Positions 37,127 through 47,164 are shown, counted from the stretch's first letter. The stretch: DNA of 64,000 nt from Candidatus Heimdallarchaeota archaeon (GCA_019058275.1 JAHLVW010000015.1:1-64000); one strand, 5' to 3'. The notes: generated by a model not told the origin, from the letters alone. Translations and numbers: made by a program.

Positions 37127-40100
37127 TTAACTCGTTTGACCCTCTAATTCAGCTATTGTTTTAAACGAACGCATAATGTGTTTTCTTATTGCTTTAACTG
37201 TTTTTACACCTAAACCCTTCACTGAAGATGTTTTAGCAATTTTAGCACTATGAAATTGCTTTACTGTATAAATACCTATAGAGTTGAGATCTTCTTTAAT
37301 TGCATGTGTAATATGAGGTAAAACTTCAACAGATAACATCTTTCTTATTTCAATGATATCCTTCTCACTTATTCCTTTAATGTTAGCCAATCTTGCAATG
37401 TTCTTCCTAAAGATATCACTAACAGTTTTTACACCAACTTTAGCAAAACGCTCTTCAGTTGTTTTACCCATACCAGGTAATTTGCTAATTCTAAGAGCTG
37501 AAGATAGTAATCCTTTAGGTGGTCCTCTAACAGCTTTTTCAACTACTTCTGTATCTGATTTTGGTTTTTTAGTACCTAAGAATTCAGCTATGGATGTATC
37601 TTTAGGTATCTCAACTTTCTTGGTTTTTGTTGAAGGTTTTTTTGCATGGGCACCAAGTTTCTCTTGAACTGGTTTTGGCTTAGCTTTTGGTGCTGGTTTC
37701 TTAGTTGTCTTCCGTTTTGGAACAGTTAGAGAACCAGGTGTCATCAATAATTTTTCTTCAATATCAAGCTTTAATTTTGTAATTGTAGGTGATCTTAATC
37801 CTCTTATGTTTGTAAGACTATCATCTTCCGCTTCCAAAAATTGACCGACTGTAAAAATTTCCATAAGGTTAAGATCCCTTTTGCCCTCAAAATTAATTCG
37901 TGGAAGAACAATTACATCAGTATTTGCTCTATTTGTAGATATTGTTTTTGCACCTAATCCCTTAATCTTTAACAAACGGTTGTTGGCAACCATGTAGAAT
38001 TTACCTACTGATTCAATGCCCTTGTCTTGCAATCTTTGGGCCATGGTTTTTCCAACACCTTCAAGTTCAGTTAGTGGTGCATCTACATCTAAGAATCCAG
38101 GTGGAGGTGAAGGTACTTTTACTTTGGTAGGTCTAATAATTTCATCTTCTTCTGAAATTTCTTCAACACTTTCTTCACTCATAGCTTTTCTTAATTCTTC
38201 AATATCTAAATCTAGGTTTAATTTAATTAAAGAAATGAGAGACGAAACCCTATCAGTAGAAAGACCATGAATATTTGAAAGTAATTTGTCATCTGCTTCT
38301 AAGAAATCTAAAACGCTATAGATTTTCTTTTCATGTAATGCAGCAATGGATTTCACTGTTACATTAGGCATAACATCAACATTGCATTTTGATTTGAGTT
38401 CAGTAATAACACCTAAAACGAGATTGCTTTGTGTTAGATCTAGATTTGATGTTAAGAAGAACTCTTTGACATTCCTAATACCACGCATTCTTAATGCTTT
38501 TTGTGTTGCTGGGCCAACACCTGGTAAAACTGAAACATTATCAATTGCATTATATAGATTCATTCCATCAATAATACCTCTTTCTTTAGCAAATTCGTCT
38601 AAAGCTTTTGCACTAGCGGATTCTACCAATTCATCTTTAGCTAGTTCAGGTAGTTCAAGGATTGCTCTTAGAATTTGTTCAGCTTGATCTGAAGCTTCTT
38701 CCGACATTCCTAACGAAATCAATTCTTGCGTTTGATCTTCATCAAGTAAAACTAAATCTTGAAGGGTTTGGATATCATATCGTTCTAGATTAACACCTTC
38801 TATCGAATCCATTGGTAAAGCTTCTACAGGAATTGGGTTCTTTGGTAAAAAGATTGATCCTTCTCGTTGTCTTAAACAATTAGAGAATTGTGTTGAACTG
38901 AAAAGAAACTGAAAATCTTCTTCTACCATTTTCCCTATCATAAGTCCTACAATTGAAGTAGCAGTAGGAGCATATTTCTCAAATATTTGCATTCTTTTGG
39001 CTGCTTGTTCTCTTTTCTTCAAAGCTCTTTGAAACTTCATTAGTTTCCTTCCAGCTTTTTGCAAGCAAAGCCTTAGCTCTTTTCTGATCTCATCTACTTC
39101 TGCAATGTACTCTTTGCTAGTTTCTGGGAATGGTATTTTTGTACTTACCAATGATACCGCAAAAATCAATGGATCGTTATTTAAATTCGTTTTATAATTT
39201 GACCAATTGATGCTTTCAATTGTTTTCTTAATTAAGTCATTACCTTCACCAAAAAGTAAAGGTATTCTATTAGCAAACCTAACTAGCTTGTAAGGTGGTG
39301 AAATTTCTTCTCCGCCATATCCAATAGCAACTTCAACTTGAAAAGCATGTCCACTATAACTTGATGGAGGTCTACCTTCTGAACATGTAAACTCGGGCTT
39401 ATATACATCGTTCAATCCAGCTTCTAAATTAGAATGACCAAGAGGTGACAAGCATTTTCCATCTGGTGGGAAAAATCTTGCTTTAGTGAATCCTTCATGA
39501 ATTAGTCTTCTTAATTCCATTTCATCTAATTTCTTTGGATTCTTTGAGACTGATATTTTAGAGATTCTAAGGACTTCAGAGGCAGTTTTTTCTCCTATTC
39601 TTTGGAAGTGGGTTTTAAGGAAATCCTTCATGGTTGTACATCTAGTTCTAGAGATTTCACTTTTCAATTGATTTATATCAGTACCTATTGGATGTAAAGG
39701 AACTTCAATAGGTGGATCGGGTATTACATCAACTGTACGTGAATGAATAATAGGTTCTTCAAGATTATCGGGAGTAATAATACTAAAGGAAGCATAAGGT
39801 GTGACTACAGCCATTTCCTCGAAATACTCGAAAACGTATCTTTTGGATCTACTCCACGTGCCAGCAAAACAAACTGATACTTCTGTTCCATGTCCTTTTA
39901 ATTGATCCTTTGATTTTCCAGTATATTTCTTTTCTTCCACAATTTCTGGAGCATTTTTGACAATATCGATAAATAATTTATAATGACTTGTAGTTTCTGC
40001 TGGTTTCTTCTTGGAAAGAGCTAAACGTGATTTAATTTCAAATGGTACTCTAATAGTAGATTGAGAGTAGATTAAGACCATTTTTGCACCTAATCCAAAT

Positions 40101-40474
40101 CTTCCGCGTGATTGTCGTTCACCATAATTTGAACCTGTTAAAACTCTGCCAAAAAGTTTGGGAATATCAGCATGACGAATACCTATTCCGTTATCACGAA
40201 CTGAGAGTCTAATAAACTCACTAGTTGCGTCTTCATCTACTTGATAATCATCTAAACCCATTAAATCGCCAATCTCTTCTGGAGGCATTAGCTCAATCTT
40301 AATTTCAATATCAGGTAAAATGCTACCCTTTTCTGCAGCATCGAGTGCATTCTCAACTAGTTCTCGAATACTAGTATAGGTAGATCTAGTAGGATTGTCA
40401 AAACCAGCTATCGCTTTATTAGCTTCAAAGAATTCTGCAGCAGACCGTTCTATTATTTTCTCACGCGCAATCAT
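37127..40474 (-). CDS. top6B: DNA topoisomerase VI subunit B with long helix-hairpin-helix tail
   Basis: ATPase subunit of topoisomerase VI. 1115 residues, about twice the common size. Residues 1-250 are the GHKL ATPase domain (RELVENALDAAEKG, DNGIGI, GRFGLGAKM). A H2TH linker and the transducer domain (RFANRIPLLFGEGNDLI) run to about 530. The remaining roughly 550 residues contain repeated HhH-type units: LPGVGPATQKALRMRG, LEGVGKTMAQRLQDKG, IKGLGAKTI, LPGMGKTTEERFAKVG, IKGISEKDI and VKGLGVKTVKAI, separated by a Lys/Pro-rich linker. The tail is one continuous frame with no stop. It may bind DNA or bring the enzyme to particular structures. Confidence 0.93.
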   Translation of the reverse strand: MIAREKIIERSAAEFFEANKAIAGFDNPTRSTYTSIRELVENALDAAEKGSILPDIEIKIELMPPEEIGDLMGLDDYQVDEDATSEFIRLSVRDNGIGIRHADIPKLFGRVLTGSNYGERQSRGRFGLGAKMVLIYSQSTIRVPFEIKSRLALSKKKPAETTSHYKLFIDIVKNAPEIVEEKKYTGKSKDQLKGHGTEVSVCFAGTWSRSKRYVFEYFEEMAVVTPYASFSIITPDNLEEPIIHSRTVDVIPDPPIEVPLHPIGTDINQLKSEISRTRCTTMKDFLKTHFQRIGEKTASEVLRISKISVSKNPKKLDEMELRRLIHEGFTKARFFPPDGKCLSPLGHSNLEAGLNDVYKPEFTCSEGRPPSSYSGHAFQVEVAIGYGGEEISPPYKLVRFANRIPLLFGEGNDLIKKTIESINWSNYKTNLNNDPLIFAVSLVSTKIPFPETSKEYIAEVDEIRKELRLCLQKAGRKLMKFQRALKKREQAAKRMQIFEKYAPTATSIVGLMIGKMVEEDFQFLFSSTQFSNCLRQREGSIFLPKNPIPVEALPMDSIEGVNLERYDIQTLQDLVLLDEDQTQELISLGMSEEASDQAEQILRAILELPELAKDELVESASAKALDEFAKERGIIDGMNLYNAIDNVSVLPGVGPATQKALRMRGIRNVKEFFLTSNLDLTQSNLVLGVITELKSKCNVDVMPNVTVKSIAALHEKKIYSVLDFLEADDKLLSNIHGLSTDRVSSLISLIKLNLDLDIEELRKAMSEESVEEISEEDEIIRPTKVKVPSPPPGFLDVDAPLTELEGVGKTMAQRLQDKGIESVGKFYMVANNRLLKIKGLGAKTISTNRANTDVIVLPRINFEGKRDLNLMEIFTVGQFLEAEDDSLTNIRGLRSPTITKLKLDIEEKLLMTPGSLTVPKRKTTKKPAPKAKPKPVQEKLGAHAKKPSTKTKKVEIPKDTSIAEFLGTKKPKSDTEVVEKAVRGPPKGLLSSALRISKLPGMGKTTEERFAKVGVKTVSDIFRKNIARLANIKGISEKDIIEIRKMLSVEVLPHITHAIKEDLNSIGIYTVKQFHSAKIAKTSSVKGLGVKTVKAIRKHIMRSFKTIAELEGQTS

Positions 40475-40510
40475 TTTATCTACCTACTAGCCACCTCAAT
40501 GTGTATAAGA

Positions 40511-40522
40511 AAGGACGTCCTT
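40511..40522. promoter_or_regulatory. 12-bp perfect palindrome upstream of top6B
   Basis: AAGGACGTCCTT lies 37 bases upstream of the top6B start, in AT-rich intergenic sequence where GC-rich palindromes stand out. It could be an operator for the top6B-top6A-ndk-infB unit or for the other side of the gap. No copy was noticed elsewhere in the window. Confidence 0.3.
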
Positions 40523-40740
40523 CTATGTCTTTCTCTCTAATATCCGAAACCCGTTCAACATGTTAATTTGTTGTTCTAGTATATAACCAATAGATTATGA
40601 ATTTTTTAAATTGAACATTGCTTTGAATTATTATTCTTTACTAATACTTGTCTAACATTCAATTTCCTTTAGGTTCTTTAATACTTTATCTTTCTAGCAA
40701 ATTTAAACTTACATGCTTTTTTAATTTACGGTATAGAACA

Positions 40741-42057
40741 TCAGGGTTTGAGGATATCTACTGTTCGTGGGAACATTATTGCTTGTTTTATATTGTCTAA
40801 ATTGCAAATCCAAAATACTAATCGCTCAATTCCTAAACCATAACCTGCATGTGGCGGCATTCCATATTTGAAAAGATTAAGGTACCATTGATAACCTTCA
40901 AGACTGAAACCTTGATTTTTTATTACCTCAACCATCTTATCATATTCATGAACTCTTTGACCGCCAGTACAAAGTTCAGCAAAACCTCCTGGGGCCATTA
41001 AATCAAAACTATTGGATATTTTGGGATCTTCATCATTTACTCGATAGTAGATACCACGAGTATGAATGGGCCAGTCGGTAATAAAGAATGGTGCTTTGAA
41101 ATGGTGTGACATAGCAGTTTCTTCTGGTGAAGTAAAGTCTTTATCAAAATCAACTGGATCTTCAAGCTCAAAACTTGAGCAAAGTTCCTTAGCTTCTTTG
41201 AAAGTTATTCTAGGAAGGCCGGCTTTTAATTTCTTAGGTTTTGCATCTAATTTTGCTAGGGGGTCTTTTGCACACTTTATTGTAGTATTTACAACATAAA
41301 CTAGCATGTCTTCTAGAATTTGCATCATACTTATGTGATCATGAAAGGCAGCTTCAACTTCAATTTGCCAGAATTCTGCCACATGTTTTCTAGTTCGTGA
41401 TTTTTCCATTCGAAATGAAGGGATAAGACCAAAAACTTTCTCATGTGCAGTAATTGCTGCTTGTTTGTAAAATTGCGCACTTTGTGCAAGAAAAGCATCT
41501 TGTTCAAAGTATTTAATAGGAAACATTGTTGCTCCACCTTCCGTAGCTGTTGCTACAATTAAGGGAGAAAACAATTCAGTATAACCTCGTTTTAAGAAAA
41601 ATTCTCTGGTTGCTTGAGCTACATGAGATTTTACTTCAAAAGGTAGTTTATTCTTTGGTATTCTAATTGTCAATTCTCTTTGTGTAAAAACAGTACCATC
41701 ATCCATATGTGTTCGACCAGTGATATCCACAGGAATTGGTCCATGAACGGGATTGAGTATTGTCAATTTCTCTGGTAAAACCTCTACTCCGCTTGGAGCT
41801 TGTTCATTCTTTTTTATTACCCCTTCAATCCAAACAATTGTTTCATTCTTTAAACCAATTAGGTTATTCCATAACTCTTCTGGGAGTTTTGTTTTAATGC
41901 CAGTGATTTGTATCTTATCTGTGGAATCTCTAACAGTAAGAAAACATATCTTACCTTTATGCACTAGGTGCTCAGCCCACCCACCTATGTAAGCCTTTGA
42001 ATTATCAGTCATCTTTTTAACTTTTTCAATAGGAATTTTTGAAGAATAATCCACCAT
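40741..42057 (-). CDS. asnS: asparaginyl-tRNA synthetase (class IIb)
   Basis: 438 residues, class IIb. An N-terminal OB fold (about 20-110) binds anticodon. Motif 2 reads FRMEKSRTRKHVAEFWQIEVE; the KSRTRKH wording favours asparaginyl over aspartyl enzymes. Motif 3 is GYGLGIERLVFWI. The insert between motifs is normal. A free-standing asparagine synthetase would lack the OB fold, so this is a genuine synthetase. Asn versus Asp specificity is judged from motif wording only. Confidence 0.82.
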   Translation of the reverse strand: MVDYSSKIPIEKVKKMTDNSKAYIGGWAEHLVHKGKICFLTVRDSTDKIQITGIKTKLPEELWNNLIGLKNETIVWIEGVIKKNEQAPSGVEVLPEKLTILNPVHGPIPVDITGRTHMDDGTVFTQRELTIRIPKNKLPFEVKSHVAQATREFFLKRGYTELFSPLIVATATEGGATMFPIKYFEQDAFLAQSAQFYKQAAITAHEKVFGLIPSFRMEKSRTRKHVAEFWQIEVEAAFHDHISMMQILEDMLVYVVNTTIKCAKDPLAKLDAKPKKLKAGLPRITFKEAKELCSSFELEDPVDFDKDFTSPEETAMSHHFKAPFFITDWPIHTRGIYYRVNDEDPKISNSFDLMAPGGFAELCTGGQRVHEYDKMVEVIKNQGFSLEGYQWYLNLFKYGMPPHAGYGLGIERLVFWICNLDNIKQAIMFPRTVDILKP

Positions 42058-42296
42058 ATTTAATCAACTCGATATTTAAGGATAGTATTGTCTCTTGACT
42101 CGAACATACTATTCTTGTTTAAAAGGTTTTTTTCTTAATATGAAATGATTTCATTTATAATTCATTTCGATAAAAAGTTGATTCTACTGAAAAGCAAATT
42201 TGATTAAGCAATAAATTTCCAAATAAATGTACATTAAACGAAAAGGAATCAATGCATCCTTTGCAGATAAAACCACTTGTAGTTGGAAGAGTTATC

Positions 42297-42707
42297 TCAA
42301 TCTTTGATTTTTCTTAATGCATCTGCAGCCCATGATCTAACTCTAATGTCATCGTCTTCCAAAGCAATTTTAGTTAATCCAGGTACAGCATTATCTGAAC
42401 CAATATTACCTAATGCAACTGCTGCTTCTAATCGGACACCAACTATTCGATCTGTTTCAATTGTTTCCAATAAGGTCGCAACTGCTTTTTGAGCTTCTTC
42501 ACCTAGATCACCTAAAGCTGCAGCTGCTGATGAACGAACTAATGAATCTCGATCTTCTTTTAGAAGCCTAGCAAGTTCCTCTACAGCTTCTTTAGCTTTT
42601 ATTTCACCTAAACGTGATGCAGCTCGTGATCTCACCAAGCCGTCTCTGTTTTTTAAATTTCTAAGAAGTTGACTAAGCTGCTTCTCATCATAACTCAATA
42701 TTCTCAA
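42297..42707 (-). CDS. HEAT-repeat protein
   Basis: 136 residues made almost wholly of about four HEAT (PBS-lyase-type) repeats. The repeating pattern is [A/V]R..AA..LG.[I/L]......A...L..L...D. It forms a right-handed helical scaffold for protein binding. TTG start behind CTGAGGG. No neighbour suggests a partner. Confidence 0.85.
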   Translation of the reverse strand: MRILSYDEKQLSQLLRNLKNRDGLVRSRAASRLGEIKAKEAVEELARLLKEDRDSLVRSSAAAALGDLGEEAQKAVATLLETIETDRIVGVRLEAAVALGNIGSDNAVPGLTKIALEDDDIRVRSWAADALRKIKD

Positions 42708-42905
42708 ACCCTCAGCTAACTATGATAAATATAGTAATAGATTTACTTAAAGAAAAATGTTGTCAGAAGAATTTATATGCCATCGACAAAAATTATCGTG
42801 AAATTCATCTAACTTTAGAAAAAACATCATCAGGTTTGCTATTTGTTTAGTAATGTAAGCTCACTAGAAAAAATAATCATAATATTAAAGAAGAATGAAA
42901 AATGA

Positions 42906-43427
42906 ATGAACAATATGAAAATCTTCGCGATAATTGGATACACAAATTCTGGAAAAACAAAAACAGTAGTTGAAATAATCAAAGAGCTTATTAGAAGAGG
43001 AAAAACAGTAAACACTGTAAAAGCTATTCATATCGAAGGATTTAGCGTTGATACTGAGGGGAAAGATTCATGGAGACATCAGCAAGCTGGCGCAAAAGTA
43101 ACTGCTATAAGATCTGATGTTGAAACTGCTTTGCTTTTTCAAAAGTCCATGAGCGCTAAAGAACTCATTCCATTTTTTAACGCTGATTATCTTATATTTG
43201 AAGGTTTCACAAAAGAGAAAGATGTCCCAAAAATCCTATGTTCTACTAGTTTAGAGGATATTGATGAAAGGTTTAATCAAACTGTTTTTGCAATTTCAGG
43301 TGTGATTAGTAAGACATTAAAGGAATTCAAAAATGTCAAGGTTATTAATGGATTAACTTCAACTAAAGAATTAGTAGATTTAATTGAAAAAAGATCAATT
43401 AAAGCACAAAAATTACTAGATCTTTAA
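42906..43427 (+). CDS. mobB: molybdopterin-guanine dinucleotide biosynthesis protein B
   Basis: 173-residue P-loop GTPase that assists attachment of GMP to molybdenum cofactor. Walker A reads GYTNSGKTKTV. KAIHIEGFSVDTEGKDSWRHQQAGA is the typical MobB switch region. YLIFEGFTKEKDVPKIL follows. No MobA, moa gene or molybdoenzyme is in the window. The 3' end overlaps the converging ABC ATPase gene by 12 bases. A nearby alternative ATG exists nine bases downstream. Confidence 0.88.
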   Translation: MNNMKIFAIIGYTNSGKTKTVVEIIKELIRRGKTVNTVKAIHIEGFSVDTEGKDSWRHQQAGAKVTAIRSDVETALLFQKSMSAKELIPFFNADYLIFEGFTKEKDVPKILCSTSLEDIDERFNQTVFAISGVISKTLKEFKNVKVINGLTSTKELVDLIEKRSIKAQKLLDL

Positions 43428-44237
43428 ACTTTCTTTATAGAAATTTAACAAATCATCTTTTTTTAATATTTCATTAGGTAAACCATATTTCTTTAGTGAT
43501 TTTAACATAGACAAATAATCAGTTTGTATTAATCCAATTTCCTTCAGATGTTCACTGTTTTGGAAAAATTGTACAATTGACACATTGTAAGCAACTTTCC
43601 CTTCTTTAAGTGCAATTATTTTATCAGTTGTTTCAAGAATTAAATCCAAATTATGTGAAACTAAAATTATTAACTTACCTTGTTTTTTCAATTCGTTGAG
43701 ATATTTTACAATCAATAATCTTTGAGTCATATCTATGCCAGAGAATGGCTCGTCTAAAATTATTGCTTGTGGTTCTTGCACAAGAACTGTAGCTAAAGCA
43801 AGTTTTTGTTTTTCACCTCTGCTTAAATTACGAGGATGCATTGTTCTTAACTCATCCATATCAAAGAAGTCTAGAATTTTGTTTACTTGAGATTGTTTCA
43901 CCTCTTTGGATAATTCAAATCTCATTAGACTTAATTCTAATTCCTTTTCAACAGTATTAGTAAAAAGCATTTGATTTGGGTTTTGAAAAACAAAACCAAC
44001 TTTAGTAGCTACATCAGCAATTGATTTATTCTTAATTGATGAACCTTCAATTGATATAGTTCCCTTTTGGGGTTTCAGCATTCCTATTAGTAGTTTAACA
44101 AGAGTTGTTTTTCCTGCACCATTTCTTCCTATTATTCCTACCTGTTCTCCTAGATTGAATGTTAATGAAATATTATCGAATAATGCTTTTCCTTTTCGAT
44201 AATAAAATGACAAGTTTGATAGCTCGATGTAACTCAT
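43416..44237 (-). CDS. ABC transporter ATPase (ECF/CbiO type), second
   Basis: 273 residues. Walker A is GRNGAGKTTLVK, the Q-loop FVFQNPNQM, signature LSRGEKQKLA, Walker B AIILDEPFSGID and the switch histidine ILVSHNLD. The Q-loop wording (FQNPNQML) is typical of energy-coupling-factor ATPases for vitamins or metal ions. It begins inside the stop codon of the upstream ATPase gene (ATGA overlap). No EcfT or substrate-binding component is in the window. Confidence 0.88.
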   Translation of the reverse strand: MSYIELSNLSFYYRKGKALFDNISLTFNLGEQVGIIGRNGAGKTTLVKLLIGMLKPQKGTISIEGSSIKNKSIADVATKVGFVFQNPNQMLFTNTVEKELELSLMRFELSKEVKQSQVNKILDFFDMDELRTMHPRNLSRGEKQKLALATVLVQEPQAIILDEPFSGIDMTQRLLIVKYLNELKKQGKLIILVSHNLDLILETTDKIIALKEGKVAYNVSIVQFFQNSEHLKEIGLIQTDYLSMLKSLKKYGLPNEILKKDDLLNFYKESLKI

Positions 44238-45073
44238 TTCAACCAGCTCGTAAGAATTTTAATAGCTTCATCATAAGTAGTTGGGATTTTATCTAAAGAA
44301 AAAGCATTTACTTTGAATTCATGAAAAAGGGATGTAAGAGTTGGTGGAACTAAACCATTCCGTTTCAATAATTCAACATCAGTTAGTACTTCAGTTGGCA
44401 AACCATTTGCCATTATCTTTCCATGATTTACTAATATTACTCGATCAACTAGTTTTGAAATGAAGTCCAGATCATGATCTATTAGTATGATTGTCTTTTC
44501 CTCTTTCACTTTTAGATCCTTTAGAATCTTAATGAGTTCTTTCTTACTTGTTGAATCAATCATACTTGTGCTTTCATCAAGAACCAAAATATCTGGTTTC
44601 ATTGCTAGTATTGAAGCCAATATTACTCTTTGTTTTTCACCTTCACTCAAGTTAGAAGTTGATCTTTCACGTAAATGACTTATTCCAAGTTTTTCTAAAT
44701 AGGCAGTTATTCTATTTTCCATTTCTTCGACAGGTACCCCAAGATTTTCCATACCAAAAGCAATTTCTGATTCTACATAAGCTGAAGCAATCTGGAAACT
44801 TGGTTCTTGTAACATATAGCCTATTGTCTCACTCATTTGTTCAACAGGAATTTGGGTAGCATCCTTTCCATCAACAATGACTGATCCTTGAAATGATCCT
44901 TTAAAATGATGAGGTATTAAACCATTAAACAAATAACAGATAGTACTTTTTCCTGAACCAGTAGAACCAATTATTCCTACAATCTCTCCTTTTGAAATAT
45001 TTAATGAAAAATCTTCTAAGATATGTGTAGGGAAATTTAGATACTTAAAATAGACATCTTTTATTTCTATCAT
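44234..45073 (-). CDS. ABC transporter ATPase (ECF/CbiO type), first
   Basis: 279 residues. Walker A is GSTGSGKSTICY, Q-loop MLQEPSFQI, signature LSEGEKQRVI (LSGGE with Glu), Walker B ILVLDESTSMID and switch His LIDHDLD. Together with its downstream partner it would form the heterodimeric ATPase pair of an ECF transporter. The catalytic glutamate after Walker B is present. The ATG has GGATGA upstream. Confidence 0.88.
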   Translation of the reverse strand: MIEIKDVYFKYLNFPTHILEDFSLNISKGEIVGIIGSTGSGKSTICYLFNGLIPHHFKGSFQGSVIVDGKDATQIPVEQMSETIGYMLQEPSFQIASAYVESEIAFGMENLGVPVEEMENRITAYLEKLGISHLRERSTSNLSEGEKQRVILASILAMKPDILVLDESTSMIDSTSKKELIKILKDLKVKEEKTIILIDHDLDFISKLVDRVILVNHGKIMANGLPTEVLTDVELLKRNGLVPPTLTSLFHEFKVNAFSLDKIPTTYDEAIKILTSWLK

Positions 45074-45134
45074 TAAGGTTCATCCAATTTTTAACGATAG
45101 CGTTTAAAAAAATTGTTAGAAGGTAGATTCAAAA

Positions 45135-46316
45135 TTATGAATCCTTTTCCTTCATTTGTATGCAAATTTTTTCTGCCAAAACTGTGTAAACTTTTGCAGC
45201 CTTAATAATCTGGTCCATTGGAATGTGTTCTAAAGATGTATGAGCAAATTTCTCATCACCAGGACCAAAACCAACAACTGGTATGTTAACGTCAAAAATT
45301 TCAGAAATATTAACACCACTCATCCATTGACTAATTTTCGCACCTTTCCCAATTGCTAGATCCTTTGCTGCTTCAATTACAGAAATAATTTCTGATTTGG
45401 AATTTACATCTAATGGTTCAAAGGCACGCTTCAGATTTATAGCTACATCTTGCTCTTTGAAATTATTCTTTTTCAGAATTTCAATAAAGCTATTTTTGAT
45501 TTCATCAGGATTTTCACCTTTGAAAAATTGTCTTACAAGCAAAGCATTGCATTGATTTGGGATGGAGTGAGATTCACCAATAGGAGTAGAAGAAACTGAG
45601 CTAATTATCATATTGGCTTTTCCAAATCGCTTATCCTCTGGTAGAACTACATTTTGTTGCAAACAATCAATGATTTTGTTCATCTTCAGAATGGCATTTT
45701 CGCCATGTTTTGGATTACCAATATTAGCCATTTTTCCAGTAGCTACAAGTTCATACGTTGCTTGTCCTGGATGAGCAGTATTTATTTGGAGATTCGTTGG
45801 TGCACATGAAACTATGAAATGTGGTTCGATTTCAAATTTCTTTAACAAATTTTTCAAACCAGTTGAATTGCCATTTTTTGTACTTGCTAAACCTACAACG
45901 ACAAAATTTCCTTTTAATCTTGCACGAGCTCTTTTTAAAGCACTACCAGCACTTATCATCGCTGCAAGTGCCCCTTTCATATCACATGAACCTCGTCCTG
46001 TTATGACTTTCCCTCTTGTTCCGAATTTTGACCCATCAACTTCTTGCGGATCAAAAGCACCAACCATTTCACCAGGTGGAACAGTATCTATATGACCAAC
46101 AAGTACAAGTGTTTTGCCTTTGCCAATTCCAGGCATAACTCCAACTATGTTATTGTGCTCATCATATTGAACAAGATTGAAACCTGCTTTTTTCATTTCA
46201 ATGGCCATAAGAGTTGCGAGCTTTTTCTCATTTCCACTTGGACTTTGGTTTTTTATCAAACGTTTAGCTAAATCGGTTACTACCCGACCATCCACATACT
46301 CCAATGATTTGGACAT
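45135..46316 (-). CDS. M20 metallopeptidase-like protein with degenerate active site
   Basis: 393 residues of the ArgE/DapE/ACY1-type fold with the usual two domains. The first metal histidine and bridging aspartate remain (GHIDTVP, H75; SCDMKG, D112). The paired catalytic glutamates, normally a DEE segment, read STKNGNS around K147-N148. The EPT ligand site reads CAPT. The dimer-domain histidine reads GKMANIGNP. The late His (FAHTSLEH) remains. Loss of several metal and base residues suggests a non-peptidase or altered chemistry. It lies 61 bases upstream of the ABC pair's start, divergent in function. Confidence 0.8.
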   Translation of the reverse strand: MSKSLEYVDGRVVTDLAKRLIKNQSPSGNEKKLATLMAIEMKKAGFNLVQYDEHNNIVGVMPGIGKGKTLVLVGHIDTVPPGEMVGAFDPQEVDGSKFGTRGKVITGRGSCDMKGALAAMISAGSALKRARARLKGNFVVVGLASTKNGNSTGLKNLLKKFEIEPHFIVSCAPTNLQINTAHPGQATYELVATGKMANIGNPKHGENAILKMNKIIDCLQQNVVLPEDKRFGKANMIISSVSSTPIGESHSIPNQCNALLVRQFFKGENPDEIKNSFIEILKKNNFKEQDVAINLKRAFEPLDVNSKSEIISVIEAAKDLAIGKGAKISQWMSGVNISEIFDVNIPVVGFGPGDEKFAHTSLEHIPMDQIIKAAKVYTVLAEKICIQMKEKDS

Positions 46317-46435
46317 GACATTTTTCTCCAGTTTACATTAAATGAAAATTACCACTCACATTTTTCCTAGTAATTCTTCTCATCTATTAATATTAAATAT
46401 CTCTATGAAAAAAGTTTTTCAACAAATTAAGTTTT

Positions 46436-47164
46436 TTAATCTAAAGATAATGTTACTCGTTCTTTACCTTTACCCATACTGCGCCTTTTTATCACTTTAA
46501 TTTTACCAATTTCAGAGGTATTTGTTACATGTGTTCCTGCACAAGATGCGTGATCATAGTCATTCACAGATATTACTCTAAATGTCTTTACTGAGGGTGG
46601 AACCATTGCAATATAATCTGTTTGATATCCTTTCTCTTCTAAGAATTTAATTGCATCTTCACGAGGTAGAAAATTAATCTTCACAGGAAGATTCTTGTTA
46701 ATTACATCATTAACTCCTTTTTCTATTTGTTTAAGTTGTTCTTCAGTAAGAGCTTCTTGTAAATTAAAATCAGCTCTACCATTGCGAGTTGAGATATTAT
46801 TACCTACACATTCAGAGTTAAAATGTGATTTCATGTATGTGCTTAAGACATGTATTGCAGTGTGATAACGCATGTGTGTAAATCTACGGTCCCAATCAAG
46901 TGCACATTTTACTGATGTGCTGATTTCTGGTATTTGATCAATTTCAAATATGAAATGTTTTACTTCCCCAGATTCTCTTCGAACTTTAGAAACAGTTAGA
47001 ATTTTATCATTGTAAGATAATGTTCCGGTATCACATTCTTGTCCCCCACCTTCAGGATAGAATGCAGTCTGATTTAAAACTACATAATTTTCTCCTTTTG
47101 AGATAATTTTCGCATCAAAAGAACGAATGTAATTATCTTCCATGTATAACATAGTCGTTTGCAT
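46436..47164 (-). CDS. alaX: alanyl-tRNA editing protein AlaX
   Basis: 242 residues. Hydrolyses mischarged Ser- or Gly-tRNA(Ala) in trans. The metal-binding HTAIH and CAGTH motifs are present. YPEGGGQ and the C-terminal GKGKERVTLSL are family landmarks. Its size and N-terminal beta-barrel indicate the AlaX-M/II group rather than the short form. No alaS in the window. ATG with GTGAG upstream. Confidence 0.92.
   Translation of the reverse strand: MQTTMLYMEDNYIRSFDAKIISKGENYVVLNQTAFYPEGGGQECDTGTLSYNDKILTVSKVRRESGEVKHFIFEIDQIPEISTSVKCALDWDRRFTHMRYHTAIHVLSTYMKSHFNSECVGNNISTRNGRADFNLQEALTEEQLKQIEKGVNDVINKNLPVKINFLPREDAIKFLEEKGYQTDYIAMVPPSVKTFRVISVNDYDHASCAGTHVTNTSEIGKIKVIKRRSMGKGKERVTLSLD

Noticed and set aside
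37353..38687. Plus-strand open frames opposite top6B
   Set aside because: They are antisense to a well-supported gene and show no family features or ribosome sites.
40741..42057. Aspartyl-tRNA synthetase or free-standing asparagine synthetase A
   Set aside because: The motif 2 wording KSRTRKH favours asparaginyl enzymes, and the OB-fold anticodon domain is present.
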